Source: an uncultured Dehalococcoidia bacterium (GTDB taxonomy: Bacteria > Chloroflexota > Dehalococcoidia > Lucifugimonadales > GCA-2712585). From it: a stretch of 64,000 bases of DNA. A model generated the notes under the pieces. The model searched no databases, had not been told where the DNA came from, and worked only from the letters and a program-made list of their open reading frames with translations. Made by a program: the position numbers and the translations under genes. Of this stretch, positions 50,871-58,535 are shown one piece after another (positions within the stretch are counted from its first letter, which is position 1; the number at the start of each line of letters is the position of its first letter). Location: assembly GCA_951812825.1 (NCBI GenBank), contig OX638324.1, positions 1,549,141-1,613,140 of the forward strand, written 5' to 3'.

Positions 50871-51458
50871 GTGAATGACAACCTGCTAACTGAACTGGAA
50901 TCGGTCCTCGCCGAGAGGACGCCCATGTCCATGAACGGCTCCGACGCTCGACCCGCCGCCGTGCTTCTCCTCGTTTTTCCCAGGAACGGCCAGTACTACG
51001 TCCACGTCCAGAAACGCTCCCGCCATCTGAAGAGTCACGCCGGCGAGGCCTGCTTCCCCGGTGGGAAACCCAAGCCCCAGGACGAGAATCTGCTGGCTAC
51101 GGCCCTGCGGGAAGCCCACGAAGAGGAGAACATCAACCCAGACGACGTCACCGTTCTGGGGCGGCTGAACGACACGCCCACCCGCACTGGCTACGCCATG
51201 AAGGTGTTCGTGGGAACAATCCCCCAGCCCTACGCTTACAGGCCCAACCCCCAGGAGGTGGACGAAGTCGTCGACGTGCCTCTGAAAGTCCTCCAGGACC
51301 CCGCCAACTGGCGGGAAGAGGCGCGATGGGAGAACGACGCGCTCACCACCGCCCACTCCTACGCCTACGGCCCTCACATAATCTACGGCGCCACCGCAAA
51401 GGTCATCCGGGAATTCCTGGACGTGGTGGACCAGGCCAATCTCAACGGGAGGGCCTGA
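50871..51458 (+). CDS. Nudix hydrolase (CoA pyrophosphatase-like)
   Basis: A 195-residue hydrolase. The Nudix box is GGKPKPQDENLLATALREA followed by HEEENI, near residues 64-89, with the second part matching REAxEE, and the CoA-hydrolase pattern LLVFPRNGQYYVHVQKRSRH earlier. Family members cleave CoA, acyl-CoA or other nucleoside diphosphates. It is inserted between the AAA+ gene and its VWA partner and is 8 bases after the former. A coaE gene is two genes upstream, so CoA turnover is plausible. The GTG at 50871 is the only nearby start. Confidence 0.82.
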   Translation: MNDNLLTELESVLAERTPMSMNGSDARPAAVLLLVFPRNGQYYVHVQKRSRHLKSHAGEACFPGGKPKPQDENLLATALREAHEEENINPDDVTVLGRLNDTPTRTGYAMKVFVGTIPQPYAYRPNPQEVDEVVDVPLKVLQDPANWREEARWENDALTTAHSYAYGPHIIYGATAKVIREFLDVVDQANLNGRA

Positions 51459-51459
51459 G

Positions 51460-54400
51460 ATGGAACACGGAGCCGCGTTTGCCGCCCATCAGGAGGAGTT
51501 GGAGAAGTTGCCCCTCTCCTTCCAGGAAGAGTTCCGCAAGACTGAGGAGACCCTCGGCTTCATCTTCAAGGAAGACGAGATGGCCTCCTGGGCAAGGGAA
51601 GCCCTGGCCATCTCCACCCGCACGCCCCGGTCATGGGAAGCGGGCATCGAGTATCTGAAAGCCTGCGGAGAGGTGGCCAAGTACCTCTCCTTTGCCTCCT
51701 TCACCCAGTGGACCCGCTGCGGCGCCTACCTCTCCCAGGACTCTCCTACTCTGGCCGTGTCCTACTTCCGCGCCTCTCCGGCCATCGTCGCCGACCTGAG
51801 ACCCCAGCACATCGCCCGCTGGGCCGGCCTCGGCCGCAGCCTGTACAAGGGCACCTGGAAGTCCAGCACCCTTGCGGCCAAGTTCTTCGAGACCAGCCCT
51901 ACTCTGGTCAAGAACCTCTCTTTCTGGGACGTGGAGGTCTGCGCTAACCTCATAGAGGCCCTCTCCTCCAAGTCCTACGACGTGGCGACGGAGTGTCTCG
52001 TAATGGGCAGTGAGGTCCTGCCTCGCATGTCGCGGGAACGGGAACCCTTCCTCGCCCTCTGCCGCACCCTCACCGACAGCGGCTGGCGCGAGGTGAAGGC
52101 CTGCTTTCAGGTGGTTGGCCGCGCGCTCCCTCAGGTCGAGGAGAGCCAGCGTAGCCGCTTTCTCCGGCTGGCGGACCACCTGGCCAGGGAAGGATCCCGA
52201 GAGATATCCCTGTTCATCGTCAGCGGCTCCGCTGCCCTGGGCAGGATTCGCCCCCAGGCCCAACAGCACGTGCTGGACCTGTGCGACACCCTCATGGTCG
52301 TCTCTCCCCCCGCCGTCCACGCCCTGCTTAACAGCTTGGAGTCCGTCCTGTCGCGCATCACCCTGCCCCAGCTCGACTCCTGGTTCGACCACGGCCTCCG
52401 CCTCATCCACGAGAACCCGGACGGCGGCCTTGCCTTCTTCAAGGTGGAGTCCTCCACCTCCGAGGCCGTCATCGAAAGTCTCTCCTCCAGCCTGGAACTG
52501 GAGCGGGTCAAGGGCATCCTGATGCTCTATTGCCGCGCCCTCTCCGGCTTCGACATAGAGGTCACCGAAAGCGACCAGCTCGTCGGCAAGGGCATCGGCT
52601 GGGTCTCTGAGGGTCACGCCACCACGGAAGGCACCAAGGTGTTCCTGCCCCTCATCATCGACCGCTATTCCAGCAAGGACGAAAACTTCGGCTGGTTCAA
52701 GGTCGTCTCCACCCACCAGGTGGCCCACCTGGAATTCGGCAGTTTCCTGTTCGAGTTCGAGCGCCCCTCCGCGCTCTTCGACGACACCCGCCTCGCCCGG
52801 GAAGAGGCGCTAATCTCTCAGGTCAAGGAAGATGAGGAGATGAAGGCCTACGCCCGCGGCGCCGAGACGGGCTGGGTTACGGACATCACTCGCTGCTTCT
52901 CCCTTCTGGCCGATAGGAAGCTGGCCCTCGACCTGTTCACTATCCTTGAAGACGGACGCCTCGATTACCGTGTGAAGGTCGAATACCCCGGCATGAGGCG
53001 CTTCTACAACCGGGTGCAGCAGGACGCCCTCGACGGCCGTCCCGCCCTGATGGAACTGCCCCTGCGTCAGGCCTTGGTGGAGATGCTGGTCCGTTTCAGT
53101 CTGGAGCAGTACCGCGGCCTGCCCACTCCCAAGCGCTACGCCAAGGCCGTAGGCGTGCTGGCCAAAATCCAGCGTCGCCTCCGCAACGCGGAAGCCACCG
53201 TTGAGGATACCTCCGAGGCCACACTGCGCACCTACGACATCCTCTCCCGCATTCCCAACCAGCAGGAAGAGGAGGAGTGGGAGAACCAGGACTTCGACGC
53301 CGACGAGGAATTCTCCGAAGAAGAGTTGGCCGAAGTTCTGAAGGAGATGGGCCCGCCCACCGAGGCTGAGGGGTCCGACGACCAGGAGCCTTACGAATCC
53401 CCCGAGGACGTGGACTTCCGCGGCGACTTCAAGCCGGAACTGGTGCAGACTCTCAACCGCATGCGCTCCGGCGACATGCCCAAGGACGCCGAAGGGTCCG
53501 GCGACCTCACCCAGGATATGCTGGAGCAGATGCTGCGTGAGAGCGCAGAGTACGGCGACGAACAGGGAGAAGGCGAAGAGGCCATGGCCGAATTTGCCCA
53601 GAACCTGATGAAGGAAGCCGGCGCCACCTCGCCCATGCCCACCGCCGGCCAGGGCTACGGCCCCATGGTCCACGTGGACGAACAGGGCGGCGAACTGGAG
53701 GCCCGCGAACCCAAGACCTTCGTCTACGACGAATGGGACTTCCGCGCCGCCGACTACAAGCCCAAGTGGTGCGTCGTTCGCGAAAAGACCGTCGACCAGG
53801 GCGACCTGCAGTTCTTCGGCGACACCATGCGCAACTACGCAGGACTGGTCAGCGACGTTCGCCGCCAATTCGAGCTCGTCATCCCCGAAAGCTTCCGCAA
53901 GGTGCGCCGTCAGCCCGACGGCGACGAGTTCGACCTGGACGCCTCCATCGAGGCCATGATCGACCGTCGCTCCGGCATCACCCCCTCCGAGAAGGTCTAC
54001 TGGTTCCGCAACAAGCAGGAGCGGGACGTGGCCGTGGTCTTCCTGCTGGACATGAGCGCCTCCACCGCCGAGGCCATTGATGAAGGCCGTCCCTCCCTGG
54101 GCGACCAGAACGCGCCGGAAGACCCGGTGGAGTACATGATGTGGCTCCGTTCCCGCAGGGAAGGGCTGGTGCGCCGCCACTACAAGCGCATCATAGACCT
54201 GGAAAAGGAAGGCGTGGCCCTGCTTCTTCAGGCCCTCGAGTCCATTGGCGACATCTACGGCATCTACGGCTTCTCAGGCTATGGCCGCGAGAACGTCGAG
54301 TTCTACGTCATCAAGGACGTGGAGGAGCACCTCTCCGACGTGGTCAAGCGGCGCATCGACAAGATTAGCCCTCTCCACGCCACCCGCATGGGGCCCGCCA

Positions 54401-54711
54401 TACGCCACGCCACCGCCAAGCTGGATAAGCAGGACGCCAAGACCAAGATCCTCTTCCTCATCAGCGACGGTCGGCCCCAGGACAGGGGCTATAGCCGTGA
54501 GGGCGTGGAAAAGGAATACGCCGTCCACGACACTCACATGGCCCTTGTCGAAGCCAAGCGGCTGGACATTACCCCCTTCTGCCTGACTGTGGACAAGTCC
54601 GGCCACGACTACCTGAAGGCCATGTGCGGCGACATGAGCTACGAGGTGCTGGAGGACATCTGGACCCTCCCCCAGCGATTGCCACAGCTATACCGCAAGC
54701 TCACCATCTAA
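51460..54711 (+). CDS. Giant VWA-domain protein (CbbO/NorD-like), 1083 residues
   Basis: The N-terminal ~600 residues are helix-rich with many Leu/Ala/Phe repeats (e.g. SFASFTQWTRCGAYLSQDSP), without a recognised family. Residues ~605-720 are an acidic, low-complexity linker (QQEEEEWENQDFDADEEFSE). The C-terminal ~225 residues form a von Willebrand A domain with MIDAS DMSAST at about 864-869, followed by a threonine-containing region and LFLISDGRPQDRGY. It is one base after the Nudix gene. CbbO and NorD are 600-800 residues, so this is unusually long. It should act with the upstream AAA+ protein to remodel a metalloenzyme, but the target is unknown. Confidence 0.85.
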   Translation: MEHGAAFAAHQEELEKLPLSFQEEFRKTEETLGFIFKEDEMASWAREALAISTRTPRSWEAGIEYLKACGEVAKYLSFASFTQWTRCGAYLSQDSPTLAVSYFRASPAIVADLRPQHIARWAGLGRSLYKGTWKSSTLAAKFFETSPTLVKNLSFWDVEVCANLIEALSSKSYDVATECLVMGSEVLPRMSREREPFLALCRTLTDSGWREVKACFQVVGRALPQVEESQRSRFLRLADHLAREGSREISLFIVSGSAALGRIRPQAQQHVLDLCDTLMVVSPPAVHALLNSLESVLSRITLPQLDSWFDHGLRLIHENPDGGLAFFKVESSTSEAVIESLSSSLELERVKGILMLYCRALSGFDIEVTESDQLVGKGIGWVSEGHATTEGTKVFLPLIIDRYSSKDENFGWFKVVSTHQVAHLEFGSFLFEFERPSALFDDTRLAREEALISQVKEDEEMKAYARGAETGWVTDITRCFSLLADRKLALDLFTILEDGRLDYRVKVEYPGMRRFYNRVQQDALDGRPALMELPLRQALVEMLVRFSLEQYRGLPTPKRYAKAVGVLAKIQRRLRNAEATVEDTSEATLRTYDILSRIPNQQEEEEWENQDFDADEEFSEEELAEVLKEMGPPTEAEGSDDQEPYESPEDVDFRGDFKPELVQTLNRMRSGDMPKDAEGSGDLTQDMLEQMLRESAEYGDEQGEGEEAMAEFAQNLMKEAGATSPMPTAGQGYGPMVHVDEQGGELEAREPKTFVYDEWDFRAADYKPKWCVVREKTVDQGDLQFFGDTMRNYAGLVSDVRRQFELVIPESFRKVRRQPDGDEFDLDASIEAMIDRRSGITPSEKVYWFRNKQERDVAVVFLLDMSASTAEAIDEGRPSLGDQNAPEDPVEYMMWLRSRREGLVRRHYKRIIDLEKEGVALLLQALESIGDIYGIYGFSGYGRENVEFYVIKDVEEHLSDVVKRRIDKISPLHATRMGPAIRHATAKLDKQDAKTKILFLISDGRPQDRGYSREGVEKEYAVHDTHMALVEAKRLDITPFCLTVDKSGHDYLKAMCGDMSYEVLEDIWTLPQRLPQLYRKLTI

Positions 54712-54877
54712 TTTCCTGCCTCTTGTCCTCGCGCAGGCGGGGACCCATCTTCCCTCACCTTCCGTAGATGCGGTTCGCCAAGCCGCCCAGGTCCCACCCT
54801 TCCTGCACCCTCGTTATTCCCGTGCAGACGGGAATCCACCCCTCTCTCCGTCATATTTCTTTCTAGGGAGGACCCGT
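54712..54877. repeat. Repeat-rich gap with family B and dRS3-like elements
   Basis: Two repeat units are visible: 54719-54753, a GC-rich palindromic unit matching 8506-8539 on the opposite strand (31 of 34), and 54813-54843, containing ATTCCCGTGCAGACGGGAAT, similar to 63729-63759. They fill the gap after the VWA gene. Elements with ATTCCC-N8-GGGAAT are known in Neisseria (dRS3) and occur in many genomes; whether these are related is not known. Confidence 0.6.
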
Positions 54878-54912
54878 GTGGTCTCTTGTTCTCCCCCACC
54901 AAACCCCTTCGC

Positions 54913-54942
54913 CTTGACGCAAACAAAATCCCCAACCTATAA
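54913..54942 (+). promoter_or_regulatory. Promoter of the cytidylate-kinase-like gene
   Basis: TTGACG at 54913-54918, 18-base spacer, perfect TATAAT at 54937-54942. It is 55 bases before the ATG. Confidence 0.65.
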
Positions 54943-54967
54943 TCCGGCTATAGCACTGAAGAAAAGG

Positions 54968-54983
54968 CGTCGGCATGCCGACG
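54968..54983. promoter_or_regulatory. Perfect 16-bp palindrome in the leader of the cytidylate-kinase-like gene
   Basis: CGTCGGCATGCCGACG is a perfect dyad between the promoter and the ribosome site (GGGAGGGAGGG), about 15-30 bases before the ATG. It could be an operator or an RNA element that affects initiation. Confidence 0.4.
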
Positions 54984-54997
54984 GGAGGGAGGGTCTC

Positions 54998-55723
54998 ATG
55001 GCCATCGTAACCATCGACGGATATAGAGGCAGTGGAAGCAGCGAAGTGGGCATTCGTGTCGCAGAGGCCCTTAACGCCAACTACATCGACCGGCTGCTGC
55101 TCAGGAAGGCGGCGGAGAAGGCCCAGGCGCCCATCGGTGAATTCGTGGGCCGGGCCGGTCGCGAACACTACCCCTCCATCGGCGTCAAGCAAAAGCTGCA
55201 GCGGTTCTTCGAGCGTTGGGTGGACGCCTATTCCAGGAACTCCGTCTACGTGAACCCCTGGGAGGGCTTCGCCTTCCTCGGCCACTCCAAGGAGATTGAC
55301 GATGAGTTGGCAAGGATCGCCCGCATTCCTCCCAAGTTCGTGGACGACCAGCGGTTCATCCGCGCCATAGGCGACGCACTGGAGGAGATGGCTCTGTCCG
55401 ACAACCTGGTGCTCGTGGGTCGTGGCGGCTGCTCCATCCTGAAGCACTTTCCCAACGCCCTGCACATCGGCTTGGCGGCGCCCTACGGCACCCGCGTCAT
55501 CCGCAACATGCGCAAGCACAACTTCACCGCCGTGGAGGCCGCCAGGTTCACCCGTGAGACGGACGCCGCGCGACAGCGCTTCTACCGCAAGTTCTTCGAT
55601 ACCAACCCGGACAATCCTTCGCTGTACAGTCTGTCGCTCAACACCCAGTCCCTCCAGCCGGATCTGGCGACGGAGCTGATCGTCAACAGGGCGGGAATGC
55701 TCGCCAACGGCCGCCTGAACTAG
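54998..55723 (+). CDS. Cytidylate kinase-like family protein
   Basis: A 241-residue P-loop-type protein of the cytidylate-kinase-like family (Pfam Cytidylate_kin2 type). It has VTIDGYRGSGSSEVGIRVAE (P-loop variant with GSGSSE), NYIDRLLLRKAA, LVLVGRGGCSILK and ATRFTRETDAARQRFYRKFF-like lid (REARFTRETDAARQR region). The ATG at 54998 has GGGAGGG in front; an open frame to 54878 runs through the promoter. True substrates of this family are mostly unknown. The next gap of 136 bases holds TTGACA at 55776-55781 but no clear -10. Confidence 0.78.
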   Translation: MAIVTIDGYRGSGSSEVGIRVAEALNANYIDRLLLRKAAEKAQAPIGEFVGRAGREHYPSIGVKQKLQRFFERWVDAYSRNSVYVNPWEGFAFLGHSKEIDDELARIARIPPKFVDDQRFIRAIGDALEEMALSDNLVLVGRGGCSILKHFPNALHIGLAAPYGTRVIRNMRKHNFTAVEAARFTRETDAARQRFYRKFFDTNPDNPSLYSLSLNTQSLQPDLATELIVNRAGMLANGRLN

Positions 55724-55859
55724 CGCTCCGCCTGTTGTCCGAGGTGAGATTCCACGTAGAGCGGCTTTCCACTAATTGACATCAACTCTTAGGATATGTC
55801 AGCTTAGGTTGCAATTCGCAGATAGGCTGGAATGAGCCGTAGGAAATAGAGGAGAGAAC

Positions 55860-56135
55860 ATGGGCGGTATCAACGTTCATGAACTCATAGGTGATCCCCG
55901 TAAGGTTGCAGAGGATTTGCAGACTTTCCGGGAGACCGCAATGCGCCTTTCGTCTCGTCATCCGCGTATGGTGGAACGTTACCCGGACCAGTGGATTGCG
56001 TTGCATTCCGGTGAGGTTAAGGCATATGGTGATTCCCTCGATGCCGTTCTCCGGGAGATTGATGCCATGGGTTTGTCTCGTGACCAAACTATAGTACGGT
56101 TCATTGATAAGGAACCTCGAACCATGATCCTCTGA
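55860..56135 (+). CDS. Small protein, DUF5678-like
   Basis: A 91-residue protein. The C-terminal half (ERYPDQWIALHSGEVKAYGD, then SLDAVLREIDAMG and KEPRTMIL) matches the YxGxWVAlxxGxVvaxGxtxxev pattern of DUF5678-like proteins. These are often found next to retropepsin-like proteases, as here: the next frame starts four bases after the stop. No function is established. An AGGAGAG-like ribosome site precedes the ATG. Confidence 0.7.
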   Translation: MGGINVHELIGDPRKVAEDLQTFRETAMRLSSRHPRMVERYPDQWIALHSGEVKAYGDSLDAVLREIDAMGLSRDQTIVRFIDKEPRTMIL

Positions 56136-56139
56136 AGTT

Positions 56140-56576
56140 ATGCTGCAAGGCAGATTCGGCGATATCAGTGGGCGCCCCTATCTTGAGGGGCGTTTCTACA
56201 TTCCCCGATTGGGTGTTCAGGGGAATATATCCTTTTTTGTGGATACTGGAGCAGACAGCACCACCCTGCTTCCCGCAGACGCCAACAAACTTAATATCGA
56301 CCATTCTGAACTTGGAAAGTCAATAAAACAGTAGGCCTTGGCGGATCAGCCCACGTCAACACAGACCGGGCGTTGATTGGCTTTATCGAGGGCATGAAGA
56401 TACTTTACATCTACGAGATTAGGCTGGGGATCGTTCCACCTTGTGAAGCCATGATGGGCATTCCCTCCCTCCTCGGTCGCGACATTCTACATCGGTGGCG
56501 GATGGACTATCATCCTTCAACAGGTGAGTTGCTATTCGACGTTGAGAGTTACGATTATATGGTTCCGGTCGACTAA
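56140..56576 (+). pseudogene. Retropepsin-like aspartyl protease, split by a -1 frameshift
   Basis: From the ATG at 56140, 64 codons encode LEGRFYIPRLGVQGNISF and the active-site loop FVDTGADSTTLLPAD (D-T-G). The frame stops at 56332, but the -1 frame continues without stop: VGLGGSAHVNTDRALIGF, then GIPSLLGRDILHRWRMDYHP and a final FDVESYDYMVPVD to the stop at 56574. The two halves match the order of a retropepsin-like protein (flap VGLGG; ILG-like LLGRDIL). The shift lies at the A4 run 56325-56328: one missing A would restore the frame. It is followed by convergent cinA (stops overlap). Confidence 0.7.
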
Positions 56577-57820
56577 CCGGACGTAAGCCCCCGCACCAGC
56601 CGCGTCAGCTCCACCAGCGCCGTTGTCACCGAGCGGTACTTGACCACCGTCCGACGCGGCGGCAGACGCAGCGCCACCGGCTTCACGATTCCCTCGGTGG
56701 TCAGCGCGATGAAGACGGTGCCGACGGCCTTGCCCTCCTGCTCCGATGGGCCGGCCACGCCGGTCACGCCGATGCCAATGTCGGCTGCCAGACGGTGGCG
56801 GGCCGCCTTGGCCATAGCCTCCGCTGTTTGGGAGCTGATGGCTCCGTGGTCGTGAATCGTTTCGGCGGGCACCCCGTTGGCAATCTTCGCCTCGTTGCTG
56901 TAGGAGACGATCCCGCCTCGGAAATAGGCGGAGCTTCCCGGCACGTCCGTAATCGTACTCGCCATCAGCCCGCCCGTGCACGACTCCATGGTCGCCACCG
57001 TCAGCCCCGACTCTGTCAGCACCTGGGCCAGCGCCCCCTCCGGCGAATCGTCGTCGAACCCCCAAACGTGAGGCCCCATAATCTCCAGAATCCCCGACTC
57101 CACCGGCTCCATCAGCGCCCGTGCTTCCTCCTCCGTCGAGCCCCGTCCGATTATCCGCAGGTGTATCCCGTCGTGCTTGGCGTAGATGCCGAGGTACGGA
57201 TTCTCCGACTCCGCGAATTGGGCGATGCGCTCCGCTACGTCGGCCTCCGCCAGGTCCGTGGTCTTGATGTTGCGCGTAATTATCACCTGGCCGCGCACCC
57301 TGCCCTTGAGTTTGGGCGCAACCTGGTTCTGCCACATGTTGTACATCTCTCCCGGCGGGCCCGGCATCGCAACCACTATCTTCCCCTGTCGCTCCACCCA
57401 CCAGCCGGGGGCCGTGCCCTGGTTGTTGGGTATGGTTGTGGCGGAGGGTATCAGCGTCGCCTGCTTCGTGTTGCGGGGCGGCATGTCCGCGCCCCGGTAT
57501 CGAAACCAAGCCTTCAGGTCCTCCAGCAGGTCTGGGTCGACCTGCATCTCCTCGCCCAGGGCCGACGAAATCGCCTCCCGGGTCAGGTCGTCCTGCGTCG
57601 GCCCCAATCCGCCCGTGGAGAACACAACGTCGGCGCGTTCCAGCGCGGCGGCGAAGGCCCCCGCCAGCAGTTGAAGGTCGTCCCCCACCTGGGACATGCG
57701 CTGGATGGCGATGCCGAGGGACGGCGCGCGGGCGGCGATGTACGCGGAGTTGGTGTCCGTAAGCTCCCCCATAAGGAGCTCCGTGCCGATGGAGAGAATT
57801 TCCCCTTTGACCGTTTCCAT
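56573..57820 (-). CDS. cinA: CinA-like protein (competence/damage-inducible; NMN amidase family)
   Basis: A 415-residue two-domain protein. The N-terminal MoCF-like domain has EILSIGTELLMGELTDTNSA, STGGLGPTQDDLTREAIS and GKIVVAMPGPPGEMYNMW. The C-terminal PncC-like domain has TVATMESCTGGLMASTITDV, with the conserved SCTGG, GGIVSYSNEAK and GVTGVAGPSEQEGKAVGTV. CinA deamidates NMN to NaMN in pyridine-nucleotide recycling and is linked to competence; nadD is at 1.8 kb. It is the last gene of the Gld-type ABC operon (47-base gap). Confidence 0.92.
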   Translation of the reverse strand: METVKGEILSIGTELLMGELTDTNSAYIAARAPSLGIAIQRMSQVGDDLQLLAGAFAAALERADVVFSTGGLGPTQDDLTREAISSALGEEMQVDPDLLEDLKAWFRYRGADMPPRNTKQATLIPSATTIPNNQGTAPGWWVERQGKIVVAMPGPPGEMYNMWQNQVAPKLKGRVRGQVIITRNIKTTDLAEADVAERIAQFAESENPYLGIYAKHDGIHLRIIGRGSTEEEARALMEPVESGILEIMGPHVWGFDDDSPEGALAQVLTESGLTVATMESCTGGLMASTITDVPGSSAYFRGGIVSYSNEAKIANGVPAETIHDHGAISSQTAEAMAKAARHRLAADIGIGVTGVAGPSEQEGKAVGTVFIALTTEGIVKPVALRLPPRRTVVKYRSVTTALVELTRLVRGLTSG

Positions 57821-57867
57821 GCTCCGGGCCAGGTCCCTAGCGTCGAATCAACGCTTCCGCCACCCGA

Positions 57868-58425
57868 CTAGCCGTCCTCAACCGGATAGGGAGGCTCCGC
57901 TAGCAGCCGCTCGAGCACGTCCACCCAGGAGTTGTGGACGATGTAAAGGTTGTCCCTGGGGTCCTCCACGGAAATGTAGTATCCGTCTTGGGAGGGCGTC
58001 AGGTCGCCGATGTTGATTACCACAATCTGTCCGTTCTCGGAGGTGGTGGTAATTGCGGTTCGGACCGGGTCCAGGCCGTAGGAGGACCTGTCTCCCAGCA
58101 GCGCCCTCTCCTCTTCCGTCTCCATCAGGTCTTCGACAACGGCCGGGCCGCTCAATAGCGAGGGAATGCCGCCCCAGCGACCTATGTCCACCTCCTGGTC
58201 ATCATCACCCCCCTCACCCACAATGTACCAGGTGCCCTCTCGCTTATCGAAGGTTATCTTCTCTTCGCCCTGGGTAATAACCACGTTGGTGACGTCCTGA
58301 ATCCGGTACAGCCTCGGCGGACGCGTGTCCGTCGAATCTTCCACACGGAGTATCTGGGTAACGGCCACCAACCCTCCAATCAGGATTAGAAGGACCACCA
58401 GCACGATGGTAAATCTTGCACTCAT
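57868..58425 (-). CDS. DUF4340-family protein
   Basis: A 185-residue protein with an N-terminal membrane anchor (ARFTIVLVVLLILIGGLVAV) and an extracytoplasmic beta-rich domain: NVVITQGEEKITFDKREGTW, DRSSYGLDPVRTAITTTSEN and a final segment with YYISVEDPRDNLYIVHNSWV. DUF4340 proteins go with GldG/ABC exporters, which occur upstream on the same strand. Its role in the exporter is not known. Start ATG at 58425, 111 bases after the gldG-like stop. The ATG lies close to a possible purine-rich site (GGAGACAG). Confidence 0.82.
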   Translation of the reverse strand: MSARFTIVLVVLLILIGGLVAVTQILRVEDSTDTRPPRLYRIQDVTNVVITQGEEKITFDKREGTWYIVGEGGDDDQEVDIGRWGGIPSLLSGPAVVEDLMETEEERALLGDRSSYGLDPVRTAITTTSENGQIVVINIGDLTPSQDGYYISVEDPRDNLYIVHNSWVDVLERLLAEPPYPVEDG

Positions 58426-58535
58426 TGACTTACTGTCTCCTGGAGATAACCGCCGCTTTCAGCGTTAACCTCTGCACGTGGCCAAGTCTTGGTTTCATGG
58501 GAAAGAAAACTCCACGGATATCGACTCCGTTCCGG

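Noticed and set aside
52810-54180. 456-codon open frame on the minus strand
   Set aside because: Antisense to the VWA protein; Val/Gly/His-rich composition typical of a shadow.
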